From NCBI RefSeq assembly GCF_900114565.1, contig NZ_FOTM01000001.1, positions 186,678 through 250,677 of the forward strand: 64,000 nucleotides of DNA, in the 5' to 3' direction. Source of the stretch: Leifsonia sp. CL147. GTDB taxonomy: Bacteria > Actinomycetota > Actinomycetes > Actinomycetales > Microbacteriaceae. The translations under genes were made by a program, and so were the position numbers. Below are positions 1 through 12,366 of this stretch, in pieces. The notes beneath the pieces are model-generated. The model searched no databases. It was not told the origin of the DNA and saw only the letters and a list, made by a program, of their open reading frames with translations. Position 1 is the stretch's first letter, and the number at the start of each line of letters is the position of its first letter.

Positions 1-135
1 GACGCGGACGACGTCACCGATCTGCTTCACCCGCTCGACATCGGGGTGAGTGAAGACCCGTTCCCAGTGCCGCTCCCCCGATTCCGGCGGCCGGCCCGTG
101 TCATCGGTCATCGCATCCACCTCTTCCCCAGCCAT
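1..135 (-). CDS. hypothetical protein, N-terminal part only (runs off left edge)
   Basis: An open frame on the minus strand starts at ATG 135 (or ATG 111, which has a better GAGGTGG ribosome site about 7 bases upstream) and continues without a stop to base 1. The visible 37-45 residues are acidic and hydrophilic, and end in HWERVFTHPDVERVKQIGD. No domain can be named from this fragment. The codon choice (GC-rich third positions) suits a real gene of this genome. Confidence 0.45.
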   Translation of the reverse strand, partial: MAGEEVDAMTDDTGRPPESGERHWERVFTHPDVERVKQIGDVVRV

Positions 136-200
136 TCACGATGAGCGAACAGCAGCTAGCTTGGCGAGGCAGGGCGCCGCTTGGCTAGAGCGCGTGATCT

Positions 201-428
201 TCAGGACCCGGGGAGTTCCGTGGTGAGGTACCGGTACATGGCTTCGCGGGGCCAGTCGTCTGCGGCGACGAGCTCATAGACGTCCATAGCGCTGCGGTCG
301 GAGTCCGTGGGAACGCGAATGCGTACGGGCGGCCGCGCGGCGAGGATCGGGAGTTCGATCGGCCGATCGAGCGAGGGAGTCGCAGGGTGCACGAGAAATG
401 CCGTGAACGTCTCCTCGCCGGAATGCAT
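201..428 (-). CDS. small hypothetical protein
   Basis: A 75-residue frame begins MHSGEETFTAFLVHP and ends DDWPREAMYRYLTTELPGS. It has no signal peptide, no membrane segment and no motif I recognise. Codon third positions look coding in this frame, while the longer frame on the same strand (185-493) is Arg/Pro/Ser-rich and looks like a shadow. There is no convincing ribosome binding site, so the start at 428 is uncertain. It lies between the partial gene at the left edge and another small gene at 520-801, all on the minus strand. Confidence 0.5.
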   Translation of the reverse strand: MHSGEETFTAFLVHPATPSLDRPIELPILAARPPVRIRVPTDSDRSAMDVYELVAADDWPREAMYRYLTTELPGS

Positions 429-519
429 GCATTCACATTACCGGCGGCGTCGGGGCGATGAGGGGCATGGCACGAGGCGTCGGTGGAATTCACCCTGGGT
501 ATGAGGCCCAGCGGATCGA

Positions 520-801
520 TCAGACCGTGCGCTGCACGCCGGCCGCGACCTTGAAGCGGTCGATGATGCGGTAGTTGTCTCCGGGGCCCGCCTCCTCGAC
601 GCGAACCGTGTCATAGACGCGGAAGTCGAGCGTGCGCAGCTCGCGGAGCCGCAGGGCGCGCTCCCTGAGGAGCGCCGAGCGCAGGGGGGAGTCGGGGTCG
701 CGCGGGATGAGGGGGGTGACCAGTTCTCCGCGCCAACCGTCGGTGTGAGCGATGACGAGCCGCGCTGCACGCTCGCACGGATCGCCGCGTGTCGCGCTCA
801 T
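520..801 (-). CDS. small hypothetical protein (93 aa)
   Basis: The start chosen is ATG 801 (MSATRGDPCERAARLV). The frame is open further upstream, to 921, but that extension is a Gly-Thr-Pro repeat translated from the 9-bp tandem repeat at 852-926 and is unlikely to be native coding sequence. The 93-residue product is charged and contains LRSALLRERALRLRELRTLD followed by VYDTVRVEEAGPGDNYRII. I do not recognise a family. It is probably cytoplasmic, with no hydrophobic stretch. If translation did start at 921, the protein would carry a short collagen-like GTP repeat. Confidence 0.55.
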   Translation of the reverse strand: MSATRGDPCERAARLVIAHTDGWRGELVTPLIPRDPDSPLRSALLRERALRLRELRTLDFRVYDTVRVEEAGPGDNYRIIDRFKVAAGVQRTV

Positions 802-851
802 CTCAGGGTCTCGCTTCTCGTCGGTTCTTTCCCATCGTGGTGATCTTCGTT

Positions 852-926
852 TTCCTGGCGTTCCTGGCGTTCCTGGCGTTCCTGGGGTTCCTGGGGTTAC
901 TGGCGTTGGTATTCCTGGCATTCCTG
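852..926. repeat. 9-bp tandem repeat (TTCCTGGCG)
   Basis: Eight copies or near copies of TTCCTGGCG or TTCCTGGGG follow head to tail, with one 6-base interruption near 906. The repeat lies in the 290-bp stretch between the hypothetical gene at 520-801 and the sigma-factor gene ending at 1092. Nothing else was recognised there. Confidence 0.9.
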
Positions 927-1091
927 CCCGGATCGGTGGAGCGGCCCGGCTGGCCCGCTACCCGACGGGACAGGCCGGACCGCTCCACGTCGGAGTTCCC
1001 CAAGAACGGGTCCCTCCTGGTGAGAGAACGAAGCCCTGAAACGCCCTCTCACGTTATGAAGACGTTGGCCGGAGCGAATGATGACGCGAAG

Positions 1092-3098
1092 TCATCCACC
1101 GCACAGAGACCACTGCGATCGGATCTGGTCGGCGGACAGAGCCGTGCCGTAGACGGCGGCGTAGGCCAGACTGCCGGTGAACTGGTATCGGCTCGGAGTG
1201 CCGGGTCCCCAGTTGGCGAGGCTGTCGTAGCCGATGCGCCAGAATCCCCCGAAGTCTTCGCCGTGAGTCACCGTCGAGTCGCGGGCTACCAGCTCGCCGT
1301 CGACGTAGAGCGCCATCCCGTCGTTCGAGAGGGTGGCCGTGGCCTGGTGCCAGCGGCCGTCGCTGTACGACCGGCTCGACTCGACGGTGTGGACCGCCTC
1401 GGGGAAGACGCCGAACACCAGCCTGCCGTCATCCGTGAGGAACAACTGGCGGTCGTGATAGAGCGAGGGCCCTCCGGGAGACGAGCTGAACCCGAGGAGG
1501 CGCCCACCTCCCACCGTGGTCGTGAACCAGATCTGGATGCTGAAGACGTCCGTCGCCGGTCGGCGGGTGCTGTCCGTGAGCGACCAGCCGGCCTCGCCCG
1601 GGAAGCCGTCGTACTGCGCGGTGCCGCCGTGCGCGAGGTCGGTGGCGACCATCGAGCCTTCCGGGTCGTCCAGCGCGTACGCCAGGAGGGTGTCCGCGGA
1701 GGGAACAGAGCGGAGAGCCGCTTCGCATCCGCCGGGTGCCGCCTCGCGGCCGGGACCGCCAGTTGTCCCGTCTTCGTTCTGCCCGGTCCCGGGACCGGCC
1801 GGTTCGGTGGGGGACGGTTCGGCGATCGTCGGTTCGGTGGGGGCCGGTTCGGTGACCGTCGGTTCGGTGGGGGCCGGTTCGGCAACCGTCGGTTCGGCGG
1901 CTGGGCCTCCGGCAGAGGAAGACGCCGAAGCGGGGACGCTCGCGGCGGGAGGGGCAACGGCGCTCCCGGCGTCCGTCGGCAACGGCACGGTCGGCAGGAT
2001 GCCGGGGGCAGGGAGGGGACCCGGTTGCGAGGGAAGCTCCGCCTCATTCCGGCCGGCACCTGAGGTGTGCTCCGGGCCAGAGGATGGTGTAACGCCCGCG
2101 GAGGCGGACGCAGCGACCGGTGACTCCGGCGGCGCCATCACAGCTCCCGCCGTCAGAGCTGCTGCCACGACCATCGTGGTCGCGGTGGCGACCATCCCGA
2201 TGTTGCTTCCGCCCGTGCCGGCACTCAAGAAGTGCCGCAACCGCGCGACGTGGCGAATGCCGGCCGCAGGATCGGGCAGGGTCGCAGCGACCGCCGCGCC
2301 GCCGGGATCGCTGGTCATGGTCCATGCCGAGTACGCGGCCGCGCCCGCGATGCCGAGGAAGAGCGGGAGGATGCCGAGCGCGAGCCGGTATCCCACGTCG
2401 TCGGCCTCCGCGGCGGCGTCCGAACAGGCCGGGCAGGCCGCCAGGTGCTGCTTCACCTTGCGGCGCTCCGCTGGCGAGAGCTTGTCCCGCACGTATGATC
2501 CGAGCTTGTTGAGGGTCCAGGCGTGAGCCGGATCGGTGCTGTTCGACTCGGCGAGGTGCGCGGTGATCCACGCCTGCCTGAGCCCCTCCCGAGCGCGGAA
2601 GGCCAGTGCGGACACGGCATTCGGTGTCAGCCCGAGAAGGGGCGCGACATCCCGAGGCGCCATATCCTCCACCTCGGTGTACCAGAGCACCTCCTGCCAG
2701 CTGTCGGGCAGCGCGTAGAACGCCCGCGCGATCGTCTGACGGTCGATGCGGTTGAGCGCGGTGACCTCGCTGTACGTCCAGTCCTCGACGCTGTCCGGAT
2801 CCTCGATGTTCGGTGTCGTCTTGCGACGGGACCAGTCGATGGCGACGTTGCGGATGGTCGTGGCGAGGTACGAGCGGAAGCCGGACCTCGGCCCGCTGCC
2901 CTTCTCGACCGCCTTGAGGATGCGCGCGAACGCCTCGGAGGCCAGGTCGTCGGGTTCGAAGCGCCCGGTGATGGACGCCGCCATGCCGCGCGCAGCGGGC
3001 CAATGGCGCTTCCAGAGCACCCCATAGGCGTGGGAATCGCCCTTGCGGGCGCGGACGATCAACTCGGTGTCGGATAGGGCGTCGAGCTCACGGGTCAT
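1092..3098 (-). CDS. ECF sigma factor fused to zinc-finger anti-sigma module, membrane segments and LamG domain
   Basis: A 668-residue multidomain protein. Sigma region 2 covers about residues 1-90 (FEPDDLASEAFARILKAV) and region 4 about 120-180. An anti-sigma-type zinc finger, HLAACPAC, has ligands H218, C222 and C225. Hydrophobic segments lie near 237-258 and 300-322. Residues 323-455 are a Pro/Thr/Glu-rich linker with TEPxxxEP repeats. Residues 465-665 are a concanavalin A/LamG-like domain, flanked by C458 and C666, which could form a disulfide. ECF factors with membrane-tethered C-terminal sensor domains are known in Actinobacteria. I infer that ligand binding by LamG, perhaps to a glycan, controls the tethered sigma domain. 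Two spanning segments would return LamG to the cytoplasm, so one may not span. ATG 3098 follows a GGTCGGG-type leader. No separate anti-sigma gene lies nearby. Confidence 0.88.
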   Translation of the reverse strand: MTRELDALSDTELIVRARKGDSHAYGVLWKRHWPAARGMAASITGRFEPDDLASEAFARILKAVEKGSGPRSGFRSYLATTIRNVAIDWSRRKTTPNIEDPDSVEDWTYSEVTALNRIDRQTIARAFYALPDSWQEVLWYTEVEDMAPRDVAPLLGLTPNAVSALAFRAREGLRQAWITAHLAESNSTDPAHAWTLNKLGSYVRDKLSPAERRKVKQHLAACPACSDAAAEADDVGYRLALGILPLFLGIAGAAAYSAWTMTSDPGGAAVAATLPDPAAGIRHVARLRHFLSAGTGGSNIGMVATATTMVVAAALTAGAVMAPPESPVAASASAGVTPSSGPEHTSGAGRNEAELPSQPGPLPAPGILPTVPLPTDAGSAVAPPAASVPASASSSAGGPAAEPTVAEPAPTEPTVTEPAPTEPTIAEPSPTEPAGPGTGQNEDGTTGGPGREAAPGGCEAALRSVPSADTLLAYALDDPEGSMVATDLAHGGTAQYDGFPGEAGWSLTDSTRRPATDVFSIQIWFTTTVGGGRLLGFSSSPGGPSLYHDRQLFLTDDGRLVFGVFPEAVHTVESSRSYSDGRWHQATATLSNDGMALYVDGELVARDSTVTHGEDFGGFWRIGYDSLANWGPGTPSRYQFTGSLAYAAVYGTALSADQIRSQWSLCGG

Positions 3099-3173
3099 AA
3101 GGGTCGGGTCCTTACGGGCAGTACGGGCGTTTGTCTAGAAAGACGCTCCGGATTGCCGTTCGTGACGCGTTCG

Positions 3174-3217
3174 CAAAAAGAATCTTCCGCCGGCGGGCGG
3201 ACACCGCAGGCGGAAGA
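3174..3217 (-). terminator. Rho-independent terminator downstream of the PAP2 gene
   Basis: A perfect 9-bp stem (3183-3191 with 3209-3217, TCTTCCGCC/GGCGGAAGA) is followed on the minus strand by TTCTTTTT. This is a classical terminator, placed between the PAP2 gene and the sigma-factor start at 3098. It separates the two transcription units. Confidence 0.75.
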
Positions 3218-3287
3218 GGACACGCACGAGCTCAGCCCTGAGGCCGGGGGAGGCGCTCAGGGACTGGGCGGACGAAGGGAAAGGGGC

Positions 3288-3959
3288 TCAGTGCGCCCGT
3301 GCGCGCGAGCGGCCCCGAGTGGCGAGGTTCCACAGGCCGCCGATCAGGAATGCCCCGGCGACGCCGTTGAGCACGCCACCGATGAGATCGGTTCCGTAGT
3401 GCACGCCGACGTAGAGCCGCGACCAGGCCACGGCGAGCACGAAGAGGGCGCCGAGGATGAGCACGATCGCGCGCGCGAGACGGGTCCGGCAGACGAACAG
3501 GATCCCCGTCACCAGAGCGGCGGCGAACACGACGTGCCCGCTGGGGTAGCTGAGAGTCGCGGGCGAGATGTGGAGCAGGTGCGTCAGCCCCGCCGTCGTC
3601 GGCCGCGGCTGGGCGACCACGGCCTTCACGATGAGGGTCGTCAACCAGCCGGCGCCCGTGGCGATGCAGGCGCCCAGGGCCCTCCGCCAGCCGACGACCA
3701 GCAGCAGAACGACGAAGACGATCACGAGGATGACCCCGACGACCACCGGACTGTCGAGCCGGTCCAGCAGGAGGGCGGCGTCATCGAGGAGCGGTGAGTT
3801 GACGCCGTTGACGGCCGCATCCAGCCCGTTGAAGCGCAGAGCGGGCACTGCTTTCGCCGCGAGCCCCAGTCCGACCGTCAGGACGAAGAGCACGACTGTC
3901 CACACGATCCAGTGGATGGGCAGGCGCAGCGACCAGGAGGACTCTCGGCGGGAGTGCAT
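3288..3959 (-). CDS. PAP2-family membrane phosphatase
   Basis: The start is set at ATG 3959 (MHSRRESSW). The frame upstream to 4022 adds an Arg-rich stretch with no support. The 223-residue protein is an integral membrane phosphatidic acid phosphatase type 2. The three catalytic motifs are visible: KAVVAQPRP (KX6RP), YPSGH, and SRLYVGVHYGTD (SRX5HX3D, with the catalytic His). About six hydrophobic segments are present. The family dephosphorylates lipid phosphates such as phosphatidate or undecaprenyl pyrophosphate at the outer membrane face; the substrate here is unknown. It has its own terminator at 3174-3217. Confidence 0.88.
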   Translation of the reverse strand: MHSRRESSWSLRLPIHWIVWTVVLFVLTVGLGLAAKAVPALRFNGLDAAVNGVNSPLLDDAALLLDRLDSPVVVGVILVIVFVVLLLVVGWRRALGACIATGAGWLTTLIVKAVVAQPRPTTAGLTHLLHISPATLSYPSGHVVFAAALVTGILFVCRTRLARAIVLILGALFVLAVAWSRLYVGVHYGTDLIGGVLNGVAGAFLIGGLWNLATRGRSRARAH

Positions 3960-4144
3960 CCCCCGAGCGTAGCGAAGCCGGAGCGATCGACCCTGAAGGT
4001 GCGCCGTCCGGCCGTATGACAATGCTCAGCCTCGGGGCGGTCCCGATGGCGGCGGGCCGCCGCGGCCGTACACCGACACGAGTGCGATCAGCCGCCAGGT
4101 CGAGCTTCCGTGACCCTTCGGATGACGATCCAGGCGGGCGCTGG

Positions 4145-4150
4145 TAATCT
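4145..4150 (+). promoter_or_regulatory. putative -10 (TAATCT) for a leaderless transcript
   Basis: TGGTAATCT resembles an extended -10 element and lies 10 bases before ATG 4160, so transcription would begin at or next to the start codon. No ribosome binding site is visible, which agrees with leaderless translation. No clear -35 box was found. Confidence 0.35.
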
Positions 4151-4159
4151 TCCTCGGGT

Positions 4160-4918
4160 ATGCCTTCCGCATCCGTCCCCTCCGTTCCCCGCGGCCGCCG
4201 CTCGGCGGGCCGTCGTGCAGCTGTGCCCTCGCGACGGGTGCGCATCCGGTTTCCGAAGCCGGCGAAGCGCGTCCTCATGCCCCTCCACCATCGCTTCGGC
4301 GTCACCCTGACGGTGATCGGCCTGGTCTTCGCGTTCTCCATCGTCCCCACGGATGCTGCGCTCGCCTCCACTCTGCTCGTGGCACCATCGACGGCGCTCG
4401 CGGACGGCGGGCCAGCGGCTCCTCAGCAGCAGCTGCTCGTGGATGCGACGATCGCGGCGCCCGTCGTCGACCGCGAGAGCATCGGGGCGACGGACGGGAT
4501 CGACACCCTCGCGCACATCGGCACGAACGAGTCGTGGGCGAAGCTGGTCCTGATGTTCGGCGGATGGCCGCAGACCGACGCGAACGTGACCCTCATGCTC
4601 CGCTGGATGCGACAGGAGAACGGACCGCCGGACTGGTGGAACCGCAACAACCCGCTCAACAACGGGTACGGATCCGGCGGAGGCGCGGGCCTCGGCAGCT
4701 ACCCGGACCTCGTCACGGCTGCGCAGTACTGCGCGAAGAACCTGCAGCGCGGATACCCGGGCATCGTCGCCGGGCTCCAGGCGGGGACGTCGGCCGACAC
4801 CACCGCAGCGGCCATCTGGGCATCGCCCTGGGCATCCAGCCACTACGGCAACGGGACCCACTGGAGCACGCGACCCGTCGAGATCGTGCGGGCCCCCGCG
4901 TCCGCCTGGGGCTTCTGA
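4160..4918 (+). CDS. secreted hypothetical protein
   Basis: A 252-residue protein with a basic N-terminus (many Arg to about residue 39) followed by a hydrophobic segment, GVTLTVIGLVFAFSIV, and an Ala-rich likely cleavage region. It is probably exported. The mature part (about 80-252) has the pattern FGGWPQTDANVTLMLRWMRQE, PPDWWNRNNPLNN and AAAIWASPWASSHYGNG. This reads like a lysozyme- or glucosaminidase-type wall domain, with a Glu (RQEN) in a plausible acid position, but I cannot name a family. An alternative start at 4277 (MPLHHRFG) would give a shorter signal peptide. It is alone in its transcription unit and converges on the PHP gene. Confidence 0.75.
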   Translation: MPSASVPSVPRGRRSAGRRAAVPSRRVRIRFPKPAKRVLMPLHHRFGVTLTVIGLVFAFSIVPTDAALASTLLVAPSTALADGGPAAPQQQLLVDATIAAPVVDRESIGATDGIDTLAHIGTNESWAKLVLMFGGWPQTDANVTLMLRWMRQENGPPDWWNRNNPLNNGYGSGGGAGLGSYPDLVTAAQYCAKNLQRGYPGIVAGLQAGTSADTTAAAIWASPWASSHYGNGTHWSTRPVEIVRAPASAWGF

Positions 4919-5010
4919 CCCGTCGCTCGCTCGCGGGCGCTCCCGTTCCTCGCGCCGCGTGCGCGCGCCGCTGCCTGCGCGTGCGTTCCCCTGCGCCGCG
5001 TGCGCGCGTT

Positions 5011-5084
5011 CCCTCTGCCGAAGTGCTCGTTGTTGCACCCTCGGACGGCGTGTCGGGTGCACCTACGAGCACTTCGGCAGAGGG
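5011..5084. repeat. long inverted repeat H1 at a convergent junction
   Basis: Arms of 30 bases (5011-5040 and 5055-5084) pair with only two internal mismatches around a 14-base loop (5041-5054) that ends in GGCGTGTC. It lies between two convergent genes. The outer arm, GCCGAAGTGCTCGTTGTTGC, is nearly the same as in the array at 43.8-44.3 kb. A U tract is absent. A bidirectional terminator is the simplest role. Confidence 0.85.
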
Positions 5085-5088
5085 GAGG

Positions 5089-5141
5089 GGGGTCAGGAGG
5101 GGTCAGGAGCGGGTCAGGAGGGGGGCAGGAGCGGGTCAGGA
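5089..5141. repeat. 10-bp tandem repeat (GGGTCAGGAG)
   Basis: Five degenerate copies of GGGTCAGGAG follow directly after inverted repeat H1 and run a few bases into the 3' end of the PHP gene, whose stop is at 5136. Confidence 0.75.
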
Positions 5142-6155
5142 CTTGGCCAGGAAGGTGCGGAGGCGCGGCAAGGGCCAGGTGGTGATGATGCGATCGGCGG
5201 GGACGCCGTTGGCGGCGGCGCGGGCGGCGCCGTAGGCGAGGAAGTCGAGCTGACCGGGCGCGTGCGCATCCGTGTCGATGGAGAAGAAGCAGCCGGCGTC
5301 GAGGGCGAGCCGGATGAGCTCGTCCGGCGGGTCCTGCCGTTCGGGCCGTGAGTTGATCTCGACTGCGACCTGGTTCTCGGCGCACGCCGCGAAGACGGCC
5401 TCGGCGTCGAACTCCGAGGGCGGACGGGTGCCCCGGGAGCCCTGGACGAGCCGGCCGGTGCAGTGCCCGAGGATGTTCGTCTGCGGATCGCGGATGCCGC
5501 CGAGCATCCGCTCCGTCATCGTCCGGCTGTCCGCCCGCAGCTTCGAATGCACGCTGCCGACCACCACATCCAGCCGTCCCAGCAGTCCGGGCGTCTGGTC
5601 GAGGGTGCCGTCCTCGAGGATGTCGACCTCGATCCCCGTGAGGAGGGTGAGCGGTCCGGTGTCGAGGGCTGCGATGGTCTCGAGCTGCTCCTCCAGCCGC
5701 TCAGCGCTCAGGCCGCTCGCCACCGTGAGCGTGGGGGAGTGGTCGGTGACGGCCTGATACTCCCGGCCGAGGGTCGCGGCAGCGGCGGCCATCACCTCGA
5801 TCGGCGTCGTCCCGTCGGACCACTCGGTGTGGCTGTGGAGGTCGCCCTTCAGCTGCGCGAGCAGCTCGGCGCCACCCGTGTCGAGAGGGGCCGCGTTGCG
5901 TTCGCGGAGATCGGCGAGGTAACCCGGCACCTCGCCGTCGACCGCCTGCGCGATCACCTGGAAGGTGCGGTCGCCGATCCCCTTCGTGCGCTTCAGGCGG
6001 CCGTCGGCGACGCGCGTCGCCAGCTCCGCGGCATCCAGCGGGGCGATGGTGGCCGCCGCACGGCGGAAGGCCTGAACTTTGAAGCTCGGCGCGAGCTCGC
6101 GCTCCAGCCAGAAGGCGATCTCGTTCAGGGCGTCGACGGCATCCATGCGCCCCAT
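5136..6155 (-). CDS. PHP-domain protein with PolX-like helix-hairpin-helix N-terminus
   Basis: The start is ATG 6155 or ATG 6146 (MDAVDALNEIAFWLE). The open frame continues upstream to 6983 but runs antisense to the DHFR-fold gene and is not credible. Of 339 residues, about 1-95 resemble the N-terminal helical and HhH region of family X DNA polymerases (LKRTKGIGDRTFQVI). The rest is a PHP metal-dependent phosphoesterase: DLHSHTEWSDG, TDHSPT, GIEVDILEDG, GSVHSKL, GHCTGR, EINSRPER and DTDAHAPGQLDF supply the His/Asp/Glu ligands. It lacks a polymerase catalytic domain. In PolX proteins this module gives 3'-5' exonuclease or 3'-phosphatase activity, so a repair role is plausible; a histidinol-phosphatase-like activity is the alternative. 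Confidence 0.85.
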   Translation of the reverse strand: MGRMDAVDALNEIAFWLERELAPSFKVQAFRRAAATIAPLDAAELATRVADGRLKRTKGIGDRTFQVIAQAVDGEVPGYLADLRERNAAPLDTGGAELLAQLKGDLHSHTEWSDGTTPIEVMAAAAATLGREYQAVTDHSPTLTVASGLSAERLEEQLETIAALDTGPLTLLTGIEVDILEDGTLDQTPGLLGRLDVVVGSVHSKLRADSRTMTERMLGGIRDPQTNILGHCTGRLVQGSRGTRPPSEFDAEAVFAACAENQVAVEINSRPERQDPPDELIRLALDAGCFFSIDTDAHAPGQLDFLAYGAARAAANGVPADRIITTWPLPRLRTFLAKS

Positions 6156-6194
6156 GCTCCCACTCTGTCGGTGGTCGCCGGTACTTTCGCCGGC

Positions 6195-6764
6195 ATGGGG
6201 AGAATCGTCTTCGACACCGCCGCGACACTCAACGGGTGGATCGCGGATGAGCACGACTCGCTGGCGTGGCTGTTCGCGGTGCCGGGTGGGGAGGTCCCCG
6301 ATCCGGAGCTGCTCCCCACGGAGGCGACCGTCATGGTGGAGGGGCGCACGACGTACGAGTGGGTGCTGCGCGAGACCGGCATCCTGGCGCATCCGGAGCG
6401 CTGGCAGGAGTTCCACGGAACGCGCCCGGCGTTCGTGTTCACCCACCGCGAGCTGCCGGTTCCCGAGGGTGCGGACATCCGCTTCGTGTCCGGGCCGGTG
6501 TCCGGCGCGCTGCCGGCCATCCGCGAGGCGGCGGGCGACGGTGACATCTGGGTGGTCGGTGGCGGAGACCTGGCGGCGCAGTTCTTCGACGCGGATGCGC
6601 TGGACGAGCTGGCCGTCTCGATCGCTCCGGTCGCGCTGGCCGGTGGCGCGCCGCTGTTCCCGCGACGGGTGGAGTCGGATCGGCTGCACCTGGAGTCGGC
6701 GACCGCTATAGGCCAGTTCGCGCGGCTCCGCTACCGGGTGCTCCCCCCGGGCGACGCCTCCTGA
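6195..6764 (+). CDS. dihydrofolate reductase family (RibD C-terminal-like) protein
   Basis: A 189-residue protein starting at ATG 6195 (MGRIVFDTAATLNGWIADE). It shows the short DHFR/RibD-C fold signature: a first beta strand with SLNGWIA-type sequence, a middle EGRTTYEWVL segment, VVGGGDLAAQFFDADALDEL in the nucleotide-binding part, and SIAPVALAGGAPLFP near the end. It is probably an NADPH-dependent reductase of unknown substrate, not the housekeeping folA. It diverges from the PHP gene 40 bases away. A second member of the family lies at 48427-48984. Confidence 0.85.
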   Translation: MGRIVFDTAATLNGWIADEHDSLAWLFAVPGGEVPDPELLPTEATVMVEGRTTYEWVLRETGILAHPERWQEFHGTRPAFVFTHRELPVPEGADIRFVSGPVSGALPAIREAAGDGDIWVVGGGDLAAQFFDADALDELAVSIAPVALAGGAPLFPRRVESDRLHLESATAIGQFARLRYRVLPPGDAS

Positions 6765-6800
6765 TCTATCGTTGTTCGGACGCGATGGAGGGAATCGACG

Positions 6801-9144
<2,344 letters not shown>

Positions 9145-9175
9145 AGCCCACCCCGCGCCCTCGTCGCCGTTCGCT

Positions 9176-9223
9176 CTCGTCGGCCTACGCCCTCGCCGGC
9201 CTACGCCCTCGTCGGCCTACGCC
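9176..9223. repeat. 16-bp tandem direct repeat, three copies
   Basis: CTCGTCGGCCTACGCC, CTCGCCGGCCTACGCC and CTCGTCGGCCTACGCC lie head to tail immediately after the uvrA-like gene and abut inverted repeat H2. Confidence 0.85.
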
Positions 9224-9299
9224 CCACCGTCGAGTACACGAAGACTGCACAGTGGGAGCGCTCTCGATGTGCAGTCTTCGTGTACTCGACGGTGGGGCG
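9220..9299. repeat. long perfect inverted repeat H2 at a convergent junction
   Basis: Perfect 32-base arms (9220-9251 and 9268-9299) flank a 16-base loop that contains the palindrome GAGCGCTC. The element lies between the convergent uvrA-like and kinase genes. Its arm begins CGCCCCACCGTCGAGT, closely matching the arm of H3 at 20552 (CGCCCCACCATCGAGT), with the differences mirrored in both arms. No U tract is present. Confidence 0.88.
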
Positions 9300-9306
9300 G
9301 GCCGGG

Positions 9307-10169
9307 TTAGGCGGTGGGGCGCTTTTGGAGGCCGGCGGCGGCGATGACCGCATCGCGGAGAATCGGCGTCAGCTGCTCCGCGGTCGGACGGCCAGCGGGG
9401 TCGGAGACCGTCATGCTGTGGAGGATCCGTCCCCAGTCGTCGGGCAGGTCGTCGGGGATGGGCGGCTCGTGATCGAGCCTGGCGAGGGCCGACTCCACCG
9501 CAGTGCCGGGATACGTCACGGAGCGGGTGAAGCACTCCAGCAGCACGAGTCCGAGCGAGTAGATGTCGCTCGCCGAGGTGGCCGGCTGGCGCAGCGCCTG
9601 TTCCGGGCTGAGGTAGGCGGCCGTGCCGGTCGTCTTGCCCTCCTCCTGCTGCTGCGAGGCACCGGCGATCCCGCTCGCGATGCCGAAATCGGTCAGGCGC
9701 GCCCGTGCGCGGAACGTCGTGGTGCCGTACGAGACGAGCAGGATGTTCGACGGCTTGATGTCGCGATGCACGACCCCGTTGGCATGGACGTACTCCAGCG
9801 CCTCCGAGATGTCGTAGGCGATCTCAGCGATCTCCTCGAGTGTCAGCTCCCGCTTCGCCAGCATCGCCGCCAGGTCGGTGCCGGACACGAGCTCCATGAT
9901 CAGGAAGGGGCGAGGGTCCTTGGGCGAGGAGTAGTCGATCCCGGCGTCGATCAGCGACACGATTCCGTGGTGACTGAGCCGGGCGAGTGCCGCCTGCTCC
10001 GTGCGGTATTGCGCCATCTCCTCCTCGCCGGCGGAGCGGTACAGCTTGATGGCGACCTCGCGGCCGAGGAGCTCGTCGGTGGCGCGGAAGATGCTGGCCT
10101 CCCCGCCGCGGCCGATGACGTGCTGCGGCCGGTAGCGGCCGAGCAGCGCCGGGATGGTGGACTCGGGCA

Positions 10170-10170
<1 letters not shown>
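9307..10170 (-). CDS. serine/threonine protein kinase (soluble, single domain)
   Basis: A 287-residue Hanks-type kinase: glycine loop IGRGGEASIF (about 19-28), ATP-binding K42 (VAIKLY), catalytic loop HRDIKPSN with D137, DFG at 161-163, and the activation-segment end YLSPEQA. No transmembrane or PASTA part is present, so it is cytosolic. Its ATG (10170-10168) overlaps the glgX stop codon by one base (TGATG), so it is translationally coupled to glgX and probably co-transcribed with the glycogen/trehalose genes. Control of those enzymes by phosphorylation is an inference from position only. Confidence 0.9.
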
Positions 10171-12203
<2,033 letters not shown>

Positions 12204-12366
12204 CGCGACGTCTTCTGCCAGGCGGGAGCGCTGGGGATGGTCCGGCGATGGGGCCGGGGGCAGGGCTGCGGCACGGTGCCTCCGATCGGGTAGAGGGCCA
12301 CGATACCGGGGAAGGACCTCATGCCTAAAGGCATTGACAGCGGAGAGGCGGGACGTTAGGCGCGCG

